64,000 nt of DNA, from the NCBI RefSeq assembly GCF_900497805.2, contig NW_020954617.1, positions 124,001 to 188,000 on the forward strand, read 5' to 3'. Positions 55,164 to 64,000 of the stretch are shown here, one piece after another. The position numbers and the translations under genes are program-made. The stretch's first letter is position 1, and each line of letters begins with the position of its first letter. The notes beneath the pieces are model-generated. The model ran no database searches and was not told where the DNA came from. It was given only the letters and a program-made list of their open reading frames with translations. Origin of the DNA: Vombatus ursinus (taxonomy: Eukaryota > Chordata > Mammalia > Diprotodontia > Vombatidae).

Positions 55164-58100
55164 GTGAGTAAACCACGATAAGCGCCAGACTGGTGGTGAT
55201 AGTGCTTAAAATCTATTTTAGAAGACAGCTAAACTCAGCATTTGAAATGAATCTTAGAAAAAAGAGTTCAGGAATTTTTAGACTTTGAGGATGTGTGCAG
55301 TTTTTTTAGTGATATTATTTGGCAGGGAGGGAAAAATGTATGTTTTAAAAGTTTTGTTTAATGTCATTAGAGAGATCTTTGTAACTTTGTTAAATAAGCA
55401 ATTATGGAAAAATATGCCAACACATATGCATGTATGAATATACAGGGCAGGCCTCCAATGAATGGAAGTAATTGTATAGTAAAATATGTGAAGAATGAGT
55501 TTGCAAAAGCTCTTTTTTTTTTTTTTTTGCAAAAACTGATAAACGTGAAATTATTGAGACAGATTGTTGTCAGTAATGATTATAACAAAATCACAGTTTG
55601 CTCATGACAATCTTATGATCTTTTTGGTGGAAGTGGCAGAAAATGCTACATTTATTTAACAAATATTTCTTAAGTACCTACTAAGTGCAAGGTGATATTG
55701 ATTAGTGGAAAGAGTGATGGACAGGACCTGAGTTTGAATCCTGGCTCTCCTACTTCACTATGTGGATGACCAGGGCTAAGTCACTAATCTCTCTGAGCCA
55801 CATTTCTTCATCTATAAAATGAAGGTGTTGGATTAAAAGACCAGAATGGTCATGTTCAGATCAATATCTAGTATCCTATGGCCTAATGAAAAACAATTAC
55901 AACAGAAAGTACAAGAGTACTTAATATAATTATGATGTCAATATACTAAGGTCTGTTTCTGCTGTTCTATGTACAATATTTTTGCTTTACTCAACTTATC
56001 CCAATATTAATGTTTTCAGGATGACCTTGTAAATACTATTGGAGAGTCTGTTGCCTTGGGTGTCTCTGGAATAATAATGTGGGGAAGCCTCAATTTAACA
56101 CAAAACAAGGTAAATTGAATTGGTCAAGAGTGGTTAATTATTATTGTGAAGGGCATACAACAGAACTCTTTGAATATAAGCTAAGTTCTCTATCTCTATG
56201 TCGGAGATTCTTAAGCTGGTATAATTACATTAAACTTTTTTTTGATAACTATTTCAATATAATTGGTTTTCCCTGTAATCCTATGTATTTTATTTTATGC
56301 ATTTCAAAGCCTTACTCTAAGCAGGAGTCTATAGAGTTCACCAGATAGCCAAAGGAGTCTGTAACACAAAAAGGTTGTAAGAAAAGAAAAACATTTTTCT
56401 TTTTTTTCCCATTAAACATATTTTCATATTAGTCATATTGTAAAGAAGAATTTGAACCAACAAGAGGAACCATAACAAAGAAGAAACAAAACAAAACAGA
56501 AGAGAGAAAAAAAAGAGCAAATAGTATGCTTCGATTTGCATTCAAACTCCATAGTTCTTTTTTTAATTAATTTATTTTGATTTATCAACAATCACTTCCG
56601 TAAGCTTTTGAGTTTTGAATTTTTCTCCCGCTCCCTCCCTGCCTTCCACCCCAAGATGGCTCACATTCTGATATAGGCTATACATACACAATCCTATTAA
56701 ACATGTTTTCACATTAGTCATGTTGTAAGGAAGAATTAGAACCAATAGGAGGAACCACAAGAAAGAGAAAAAACAAAACAGAAGAAAAAAATAGCAAATA
56801 ATAGGCTTTGATTTACATTCAAACTCCATAGCTCTTTCTTTGGTTGTGGATAGCATTTTCCATCATGATACTTTTGGAAATGTCTTAGATCCTTTCATTG
56901 CCGAGAAGAACTAGGTCTATCAAAGTTAGTCATCGCGCAACATGGCTGTTACTGTGTACAACATTTTCCTGGTTCTGCTCACTTCACTCAGCATCAGTCC
57001 ATACAAGTCTTTCCAGGTTTTTCTGAAGTCTGCTTGCTCATCATTTCTTATAGCACAATAGTATTCCATTACATTCATATACTACAACTTGTACATTCAT
57101 TCCCCAATTGATGGGGTCATCCTCTCAATTTCCAATTCTTTGCCTCCACAAAAAGAGCTGCTATAAATATTTTTGTACATATGGGTCCTTTTCCCATTTG
57201 TATGATCTCTTTGGGATATAGCCCTAGAAGTGCTATTGCTGGGTCAAAGGCTATGCACATTTTTATGGTACTTTGGGCAGTAAAACATTTTTCAAGGAGT
57301 TATTTTGCTCACTTCCACAATGATTGAGGAGAATTTTTATTCTAAGAATTAAAGTTGCAACTCTTTTGTAGAACATTTTCTACTTTTCCTCAATAGTATA
57401 AGTTCTATATATCTCTGATTTCAAAGTATCACAAGACCTCTCCCCAATATCATTTGCTCTCATTGTGTCTGTACTTTTATCTTTCACCAGATCACCTCTT
57501 CTGTTCTCTTTTTCCTATCTCTTCCAAGGCCTTTATTCTATAATCCTGTCATTTGAAAGTACTAAAATTATATTGCAACTGCATGTAAATGTTAATGTGT
57601 GAAGGAACTCATCTAAGCTTCACTGATAGGCCAGGATTTCTTAATGGGATAAGGAGACTTGAGTGCCTCAGTGATAAGGACAAAGGAGTTATATGCATGT
57701 AACTAGAAAAGAGGTAGGGCAAAATATTTATTTTTCCTCATTGATCATGAGAACAAAAGGAAAAGTAGGGCTGTAGAAGCACTTGTTACCATATAATTGC
57801 TCTCCAGGGAATTAGATGAACTTGATATGTCATTTATCAAGTGTCTCATTTAGCTATCCAAGCATTCAACCAATCAATCAACTAGCAAACTAGCATTGGC
57901 CAAGCTCCTACTAATGAACCACAAACTGTGAAGAGTGAGTAGACTGGGTCTGTTTGGTTCCCAAAGGCAGAACTAGGGTTGGGTAGAAGTTGCAGAGAGA
58001 TGGCTTAAGTTTGTTTCAAGGAGATACTAACAATTAGAGCTGTTTAAAAATTTATTGTGCTGCCTTGGAAAGTAGTGGCTTTCTGCCTGCTGGAATTATT

Positions 58101-61100
58101 CTAACAGAAGCTAGGTGAACCCTTGTCAGTGATGTTGAGGAGTAGATTTTTGCTCAGTTATGAGTTGGACTCCGTGACCTCTGAGGTCCTGTCAATCTCT
58201 GATACTTTGTGCTTTTGTAAAATTCAGTAATTTTGTAGCTAAACTCTTAACATCTCTCCTTTTAAAAATGTAATTTATTTTTATCTCCAACTTAAATGTT
58301 AAAATGAGCATTTCCATATACATAGTAGACTAGAAAACTAGGATTGTACATAAAAGCAATTGTTTTCTTTATATTTACAAAATAAATTCAACATAGGTTT
58401 CAAACTTACAAGGCTGTTCTATTTGCTTGTGATTCCTTCTGATCTTCCTTTGTTCTCTTCTGTGCATTTTTTTTAAAAAGGCAGCTTAATCATAGTTTCT
58501 TCTTTAAATCCTTTGATTGTAATTAGAAGCAATTAACCAACAAATTTTATTGAATACCTATTATATACAGCACTGAGTTTAAGTGTTGTGATGGCCAGAG
58601 AGAAATAGAATATAATCCATATCCTTTAGAAAATTGAATTCCAGTAGAGGAAAAAGATGTGAAAAATTAGATAACAATGCAAAAAAAAAAAAACAAACAA
58701 ACCAAAAGCCCGATGTCAATACAATATACAATGTCAGAAAGCTTAGAACAGGAAATGCTAAGAAGTTTCTAAGATATCCCAGTGGGCAAGTATAATCAGG
58801 CAAGAAAAGGTACGGCTTTGAACTGTGCCTTAAAAGATTGAGTAGGACCTGAATAGGTAAAGAGAACAGTATGGGAGTTTCAGAAAGGGTAGAGGTGTAA
58901 CAAAATGTATGGAGGTGAAAAATACATGAAGTGTCTTTTAGAGATAGCAAGAAGGCCAGTTAAATTAGAAAGGAGACTTTAGGAAGGTCATTAGGTGTTT
59001 GACTAACAAACACCTTTGTAACAGGAAGGATACTTTTGGGAATTAACCATTGGTATGCCAGAAGCCTCTGTAGTCTCTCTTCAGGCATGCCTCACCATTA
59101 ATAGTGAGGAGGAAAGTACTATATTGGTATAGAGAAGATTGACAATTTGCCAAGAGCCAGGTTCTTACTGCTTTCGTGAGCACCCTACCTCATCCAATTT
59201 CTCCAATGGAAGCCAAAGTATAGGGAGAGTTATTTCTATTGACTAGAGAAATCTGAGAAGAAAGGAAGTCGAAGGCTAGATTTAAAGTGAGTATTTTAGG
59301 AGGTCTCTTGATCTCCTTTTCCCTTTTGCTATATCATGACAGGCAGATCACAGACTAATAGATGTAGAGCTAGAGGGATTTGAAAAGTTTTCTACTTTAA
59401 CTGCTTCATTTTAGTTGAGGAACTGAGGCCCAGAGAGGTTCAGTCATTTGCCTGAGGTCACACAGCTGATAAGTATCAGAAATGGGATTCAGACTCAAGT
59501 CTTATGACTCAAAGTTCAACAATATGCCCTCTTATATGTCTACTATTGGAACAAGATGATTTGGTAATTCATCAGTAGCTATTGATCATGAGGAGAAAAG
59601 GCTTCTGTCACTCATGCTATACCAGTAAGTTTGAGGTGCAGCTATGTTTCCAATTTTGAGATAAATCACTAGGACTGTCATTCATATTTTACCATCTAGG
59701 ACTATGTACCTCTCTCATATAAACTGTACTCATTGACCCTCTTTATTTACCATCTAGAGAACTGTCTTGTCCCTCCAAAGCTGCTTAAACTTGTTAGAAA
59801 AATTTCATGGAAATTCTTTGCTTATACCATTTCACTGATACATTTGCAGACATTAGGTTTAGGCTTCAACTTGGCTAATGGTTCAGAGATTCAGGAAATT
59901 GCACAAAGAATGTCCATGTGACTTTATTAGAAGTAACTTAATAAACTTGTTTGTAAGAATCAGTCAGTCAATAAATACTTGTTAAGTACCTGCTATGTGC
60001 CAGGCTTTGTGCTAAGCTCTAGGGATACAAATATAAATAAAAACGATAGTACCTACTCTCCAGGAGCTTACAATCTAATGGGACAAGACAGTAGACAAAA
60101 GGAAATAATGATGTAGCAGGTGGGAGGGGGAAGCAAACAAGGTACCCAGAATGAGGGCACGATGGACAAGTCCAAAGGAGTCCAAAAGCACTGGTAGCTA
60201 GTGGGAAACGGGGAGAAGACTGTCTGGACCTTCTTAAATGGAGGTTTTAGAGTGCATGGTTCTACTCTAGTCAAAGGATTTAATCAGAGGGGAAGAAGCA
60301 CTGATGAATTTTGCAACATAATGAGATTTCCCATTGATGTGGTTCCTGGGGGCAAGAAGGTATGATTGAGAAGTTTGAATACAGCTGGGGGGAAATGGGG
60401 TAAAATTATTTCAAGCATTTTCTGTTCCTAACTGTATCCTCTTCTTTTCTTATAAAGCAAGAAATTTTCAGTTTTCTGATTTTGCTTTAGAAGTTTATTT
60501 TTGATCTCTAACCAAAGTACTCCTGAAATTAATCGTCCTATCACATTTTGACTTTTTCTATCCTATTTTTTTTCACAGAAAACGTGCATGGTCTTAGACA
60601 ATTACATGATGACTACACTGAACCCTTACATTATCAATGTCACTCTTGCAGCCAAAATGTGCAGCCAGGCCCTTTGCCAGGAGCAAGGAGTTTGCATTAG
60701 AAAACACTGGAATTCTAGTGACTACCTTCATCTGAACCCAAAGAGATTCATCATTCAAACTCGGAAGGACAGAAGATATGTGATTTATGGAAAGCCCAAC
60801 CTTCAGGATCTACAGGAATTTTCAGAAAAATTTTATTGCAACTGCTACGCAGGCTCCAATTGTAAAACAAAAGTCACTGTACAAAATGTTCGTGATGTCA
60901 AGGTGTGCATTTCAGAAGATATTTGTATTGAAGCCTATTTAGATTCAAAACCAATCGGCCATACATCCAGGTCCCTAAAGTGGAGACGAGTTATTGTTGC
61001 CCCTCAGAACTTTCTTTCCCTGGACCCTACTGGCATAGAAGATCAGCTGATTTCTACCATAGCATTCGATGGATATGGCATAGGTAATGGTGATAGTTCA

Positions 61101-61376
61101 AACAATGGCAGTGATAGTATTGAGACTACTCTTACCGAATATATTTTTGGAATGAACTATTTAGCTGAAGGCACCCATGCAGACACTGAAAATGGTATGC
61201 CTAATTCTTCCTTTCAACAGACACCTGGTTTATATCAACCAAAACCTGAAAACAATTTGATAAATACGATTTACTCAAGGTCTTGTTCAGTGTTTATGAA
61301 CTTTTGTACTTATAAGCTTTTTATTTTTCTAACTGTTGAATTGTTTTTGTCAACTTTTGTTTTTATGGACATGTAA
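54204..61376 (+). CDS. SPAM1: SPAM1 / PH-20 hyaluronidase, three coding exons (whole gene span)
   Basis: Endo-beta-N-acetylhexosaminidase of glycosyl hydrolase family 56, which cleaves hyaluronan. In mammals it sits on the sperm surface and inner acrosomal membrane through a GPI anchor. The joined exons encode 615 residues that align with recalled human PH-20 almost without gaps up to about residue 471. The signal region is residues 1-36, with hydrophobic core 21-33. The catalytic pair is D147/E149 in IDWENW. The substrate positions Y220, Y265, R283 and W341 match HYAL1 Y202, Y247, R265 and W321. The 12 family cysteines are at 60, 225, 239, 353, 378, 383, 389, 437, 439, 445, 460 and 466; the last eight form the EGF-like/Cys-rich module. 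Sequons lie at N87, N236, N345, N370, N395, N526 and N559. The C-terminus (588-613) is hydrophobic, as in a GPI signal. SPAM1 fits better than HYAL4 because of blocks such as NPYIINVTLAAKMCSQ and QEQGVCIRK. The tail is unusually long. Introns are 856 and 4469 bp. Confidence 0.94.
55690..55865 (+). mobile_element. MIR-type SINE in SPAM1 intron
   Basis: TTGATTAGTGGAAAGAGTGA, GAATCCTGGCTCTCCTACTT, TTTCTTCATCTATAAAATGA. Lies in the 856-bp intron between the first two coding exons. Confidence 0.7.
56020..56109 (+). CDS. SPAM1: SPAM1 second coding exon (90 bp, catalytic tryptophan)
   Basis: Codes 30 residues (321-350) and has no ATG-initiated frame of its own. The acceptor TTTTCAG ends at 56019 and the donor is GTAAAT at 56110. 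Translation in phase 0 gives DDLVNTIGESVALG, then VSGIIMWGS, matching recalled human DELVYTFGETVALG and SGIVIWGT. The 30-residue length matches the human counterpart. W341 corresponds to HYAL1 W321 in the active-site cleft. N345 lies in an NLT sequon. Confidence 0.92.
56400..57290 (-). mobile_element. Two antisense L1 3' ends in SPAM1 intron
   Basis: 56400-56555 and 56556-57290 are overlapping portions of the same L1 3' UTR in tandem (each has AGAACCAA/GAACCAAC, GAGGAACCA, CAAACTCCATAG). The second continues through CTTCACTCAGCATCAGTCC to GGGTCAAAGGCTATGCACAT. Both are opposite to SPAM1. Confidence 0.8.
57291..59345. other. Unassigned intronic sequence of SPAM1
   Basis: No extra exon with flanking splice sites or hyaluronidase similarity is visible. 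The A12 run near 58680 and AT-rich stretches are unremarkable. Confidence 0.4.
59350..59525 (-). mobile_element. MIR-like repeat (antisense) in SPAM1 intron
   Basis: GAGGAACTGAGGCCCAGAGA, GAGGTCACACAGCTGATAAG, TTCAGACTCAAGTCTTATGA. Confidence 0.65.
59965..60275 (-). mobile_element. L2-like LINE tail (antisense) in SPAM1 intron
   Basis: CAATAAATACTTGTTAAGTA, CCTGCTATGTGCCAGGCTTT, CTCTCCAGGAGCTTACAATC, CTTAAATGGAGGTTTTAGAG. Confidence 0.65.
60579..61376 (+). CDS. SPAM1: SPAM1 last coding exon (Cys-rich module, long tail, C-terminal hydrophobic segment)
   Basis: The acceptor follows a T-rich tract and ends CACAG at 60578. The exon opens in phase 0 with K351-T-C-M and runs to TAA at 61374-61376, coding residues 351-615. 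The first ATG is at 60588, but the three codons before it (including C353) belong to the protein by homology. It contains the conserved N370 sequon, the EGF-like cysteines C378, C383 and C389, and the later cysteines 437-466. From residue 472 onward I see no similarity to human PH-20. This is a low-complexity, Gly/Asn/Ser-rich stretch (514-530) with sequons at N526 and N559. It ends in a hydrophobic segment at 588-613 with small residues (S585, C586, S587) that could be the GPI omega region. Human has about 45 residues after the last cysteine; this protein has 149. Confidence 0.9.
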   Translation, partial: KTCMVLDNYMMTTLNPYIINVTLAAKMCSQALCQEQGVCIRKHWNSSDYLHLNPKRFIIQTRKDRRYVIYGKPNLQDLQEFSEKFYCNCYAGSNCKTKVTVQNVRDVKVCISEDICIEAYLDSKPIGHTSRSLKWRRVIVAPQNFLSLDPTGIEDQLISTIAFDGYGIGNGDSSNNGSDSIETTLTEYIFGMNYLAEGTHADTENGMPNSSFQQTPGLYQPKPENNLINTIYSRSCSVFMNFCTYKLFIFLTVELFLSTFVFMDM

Positions 61377-61488
61377 TGCATGCCAACAGTTTTTTTGATG
61401 TGTGAATCAATCCCCATGATAGCTTTATTACAGCTATAATCATATATTTTTTTAAATGGAGAGAGTGACTTTAGAAATCATTTGTCTG

Positions 61489-61651
61489 GGGCAGCTAGGT
61501 GGCACAGTGGATAGAGTCCTGGCCCTGGAGTGAGGAGGACCTGAGTTCAAATCAGGCCTCAGACACTTGACACCTACTAGCTGTGTGACCCTGGGCAAGT
61601 CACTTAACGCCATTGCCTAGTCAAAAACAAAAACAAAAAAACAAACAAACC
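61489..61651 (+). mobile_element. tRNA-derived SINE in the SPAM1 3' UTR
   Basis: Full-length marsupial SINE in the same orientation as SPAM1. It starts GGGCAGCTAGGTGGCACAG, contains B-box-like GAGTTCAAATC and the CORE-like CTAGCTGTGTGACCCTGGGC, and ends in an A-rich CAAAAACAAAA tail. Target-site duplications are at 61473-61488 and 61652-61667, 16 bases with one difference. The clean ends and near-consensus sequence suggest a comparatively young insertion. Confidence 0.85.
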
Positions 61652-62084
61652 AGAAATAATTTGTCTGAATGCTCATTTGTAAAACTATTTATGGCTGAAG
61701 CAAAAGCCTTGCCTACCAGCAAATGAGAACCCTAAAATATAAATTTATCTCAACAGTTGGACCAACTATAATACATACAAATTCCTTGTTTACAGAGAAA
61801 ATATTTTTGAATTTCAAAGTTGAATTTCTTTTTCTGTTACATACTTTAACCTTATTAAGAGAGCTAATTTTGTTTTTAAAATTACTGTTATGCTCCAACA
61901 AGAGCTTTAGAATGTAAATTTCTAGAGGTTCCACTTCTACAAAATGTAACCCACAAATGAGAAGAACCTTGTTCCTAATTCAAATAGAGGAGTTGGTAGC
62001 TTATGAGTGCCTGGGCAAGTGCCAATAGCTTTTGATACCCTCATTTTTTTTTCCTTTTGGTACCCATGTGAAAATTAACATGTG

Positions 62085-62142
62085 AATAAAGCCAGGTTAC
62101 TTCACATTGTTGTCTTTTCACTAAATTATAATTTGTAATAAA
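62085..62142 (+). promoter_or_regulatory. Polyadenylation signals of SPAM1 (two AATAAA)
   Basis: Two AATAAA hexamers, at 62085-62090 and 62137-62142, lie about 710-765 bases after the SPAM1 stop and are the first good signals on this strand. A GT/T-rich stretch follows the first. This is inferred from motif and position only. Confidence 0.5.
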
Positions 62143-62160
62143 GTATTTTTTAAAATATTA

Positions 62161-62695
62161 CCCATCATGGATGTCACGTGCTCAAATATGTTCACTTAGC
62201 AGAGCATTTCTAAGAGTACAGAGTTCCTCTATACCTTTGCCCTTTTCTTATTTCCTCTTAGCACATACATTTTTTCATCCAGCTCTTTCTGAATGAAGAT
62301 AACTTTTTAAGGTAGTCTTTTAAAATTATTCCAGGAATTTGGTATATGCACACAGCTTCAATGTTCATAAAGATAGCCTTTCTCTTTTTACCCCATTTTT
62401 TCCTTCCCCTATTCTCCTACTCAGTCCTCTCTGTACTTACAACATTCTTGAGACTCAGCTCATGTCTCACCATGACAGGTGCCACCATATTCCCAGAGCC
62501 TTGCACTTACTCTATCTTTTGTTTATAAATCACTTGCATTTCCCTGTGTATCCCTCCTCCTATGCTGAGGGCTGTCCCTTATAATAAAGAATAAAAAGCG
62601 GGAAAAATTCTTAATCAATGTATCTAGTCTAGCATTATATGCAATGTTTCACACTCATAATACTCTGTCTGCAAATGAGGGAGGGAAGTGTTTTC
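62161..62695. other. Unassigned sequence downstream of SPAM1
   Basis: Weak L2-like text (CTCAGCTCATGTCTCACCAT, TGCACTTACTCTATC) around 62450-62560. Otherwise not recognised. Confidence 0.35.
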
Positions 62696-62699
62696 TCAT

Positions 62700-62960
62700 T
62701 TGTTTTTTTTTTGGGGGGGTCAATCTTGGTCATCATAATTTTACAGCATTCAATTCCAATTGTTTTATTGTTCTTTCCATTTACATCATTATAATTATTA
62801 TTTAAATTGTTTTCCTGGTTCTGCTTCCTTAAATTTGCATCAGTTAATGTCTTTCAATGCTTCTATATTTATCATATTCATAATTTCTTAAAAACATAGT
62901 CATATCCTTATTCCTCCAAGTATATACCTGGTAGTAGAATATCAAGGTCAAAAGATATGG
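62700..62960 (-). mobile_element. L1-like 3' end, older subfamily (antisense)
   Basis: AATCTTGGTCATCATAATTT, CAGCATTCAATTCCAATTGT, TTTTCCTGGTTCTGC, AAGGTCAAAAGATATGG. Same subfamily as 37771-38245. Confidence 0.55.
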
Positions 62961-62964
62961 ACAT

Positions 62965-63230
62965 TTTATAGCTATCATTTATTTAGATTTTTAAGGTTTG
63001 CAAAACACTACACAGACACAGACACACACACACACACACACTTATTTGTTCCTCTCAATACCTCTGAGGTAGATGATATTTTCATTTCCATTGTACAGAT
63101 GAAGAAACTGAGGCATATTGAGGTTAAGTGACTTATTCAGGATCAAACTACTAGTGTTTGAAGAGGAATTTGAACTCAGATCTTTTTGACTCTAAGTTCT
63201 AAGATCTATCCACTTCATCACCTAACTGCC
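62965..63230 (-). mobile_element. MIR (antisense) with (CA)n
   Basis: AAGGTTTGCAAAACACTACA, a (CA)n run at about 63010-63040, CAGATGAAGAAACTGAGGCA, TTTGAACTCAGATCTTTTTG. Confidence 0.75.
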
Positions 63231-63384
63231 TCAATTGGGCAAGGGAATTTTGGGTTGGAATTGAAAAGGGAAATTACAGGCCACAACTTAAAAAATATGC
63301 ATAATTTTGATGGCAGAGGGGTTAATAATACAGTCTTGTGCTTGCTGTTTGATAGTAGAAAATAATGCCCTATTGAGGGAGAAA

Positions 63385-63445
63385 AGATATATATATCATA
63401 CAATAATATTGTATATTATACATAATGTATAAATATGTAACTTGG
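63385..63445. repeat. AT-rich tract with short palindromes
   Basis: GATATATATATC and ATACAATAATATTGTAT (7-bp arms, 3-base centre) followed by further TATA text. Confidence 0.8.
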
Positions 63446-63472
63446 ACAAAATATTTAAAGTCTTTTGTTATT

Positions 63473-63728
63473 TCAGGGGTAACTAGGTGGGGCAACAGAT
63501 AGAGCTTTGGATCTGGAGTCAGGAAGACTCATCTTCATGAGTTCAAATTTATCTTCAGACACTTACTAGCTATGTGACCCTGGGCAAGTCATTTAATCTT
63601 TTTTGCCTCAGTTTCCTCATCTGTAAAATGAGCTGGAGAAGGAAATGGCAAACCACTCCAGGATCTCTGCAAAGAAAACCCCAAAGGGGGTCACGAAGAG
63701 TTAGATATGACCGAAACCACTGAACACA
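63473..63728 (+). mobile_element. Marsupial CORE-SINE (sense, full length)
   Basis: GGGGTAACTAGGTGGGGCAA, GAGTTCAAATTTATCTTCAG, CTAGCTATGTGACCCTGGGC, GCAAACCACTCCAGGATCTC, GGGGGTCACGAAGAGTTAG. Same family as 51887-52140 and the antisense copy at 4030-4262. 63729-64000 shows nothing recognised. Confidence 0.85.
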
Positions 63729-64000
63729 ACAAAAGTTATTCCAAAGAGATAGTACTGGAAAGATATTTGCTAATTTCCAACTCAGTTGACAGTGAGGAAT
63801 GGATTTTTTTTCTCTTTGCCTGCAGAGTGATTCCCCCTCCCCCTATAACTTTATTTGTTATTGAAGATTTTTGACATTTTTGATTGTCTTCCTTTCTTTG
63901 GTCACATAAGAACAATGTAGTTCTTGCATCTGTAATGATGGAAAAGCAGAGATGAGCTACTCTTCCTATATTTTTATTTTTGATAGTAGTTAGCTCCTTA

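Larger units (their letters stand above)
61377..62160 (+). other. SPAM1: SPAM1 3' UTR (presumed)
   Basis: Non-coding sequence after the SPAM1 stop, probably transcribed as 3' UTR. AATAAA signals lie at 62085-62090 and 62137-62142. A SINE inserted at 61489-61651 would be part of the transcript. No competing reading frame is visible. The exact cleavage point is unknown, and a further AATAAA-like run near 62584 could allow a longer form. Confidence 0.6.

Noticed and set aside
1-64000. CRISPR arrays, bacterial operons, riboswitches or replication origins
   Set aside because: Interspersed LINE/SINE content and spliced gene structure show a mammalian nuclear genome; no evenly spaced direct repeats were seen.

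Overview
This is a mammalian, almost certainly marsupial, genomic window. It is AT-rich and repeat-dense. It holds marsupial-type L1 LINEs, tRNA-derived CORE-SINE/MIR elements, L2/CR1-clade LINEs, short hAT-type DNA elements and a few endogenous-retrovirus LTRs. The genus cannot be resolved by eye. Repeat family names are given at clade level, because no library search was possible.

One protein-coding gene is clearly present: SPAM1 (PH-20 hyaluronidase), on the + strand at 54204-61376. It has three coding exons (54204-55163, 56020-56109, 60579-61376) with canonical splice sites and all phase-0 junctions. The 615-residue product keeps the signal peptide region, all catalytic residues, all 12 family cysteines and a hydrophobic C-terminus. 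It carries a tail about 104 residues longer than human PH-20, as I recall that sequence. The 3' UTR contains a SINE with target-site duplications and two AATAAA signals. The non-coding first exon and promoter were not found.

Layout: 1-11300, L1 (antisense), MIR, SINE and L2 pieces, with an inverted L2 pair around a hAT element. 11310-14895, a block that reappears inverted at 20555-22230. The left copy carries two LTR insertions, the second with retroviral leader and a GC-rich coiled-coil gene fragment. 15000-20500, L1 ORF1 antisense, MIRs and L2. 23390-26240, a long L2/CR1-clade LINE with endonuclease and reverse-transcriptase signatures. 27120-28660, two solo LTRs with 4-bp target duplications, one inside a MIR. 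29000-43900, mixed old repeats and sequence I cannot assign. 43975-49548, a broken sense-strand L1 with both ORFs traceable. 50270-54136, SINE/MIR/L2 and unassigned sequence upstream of SPAM1. 54204-62142, SPAM1. 62160-64000, repeats.

No second host gene, RNA gene or CRISPR array is supported. The most informative structures are the long SPAM1 tail, the inverted duplicated block that supplies empty sites for the LTR insertions, and the coiled-coil fragment inside one of those insertions.
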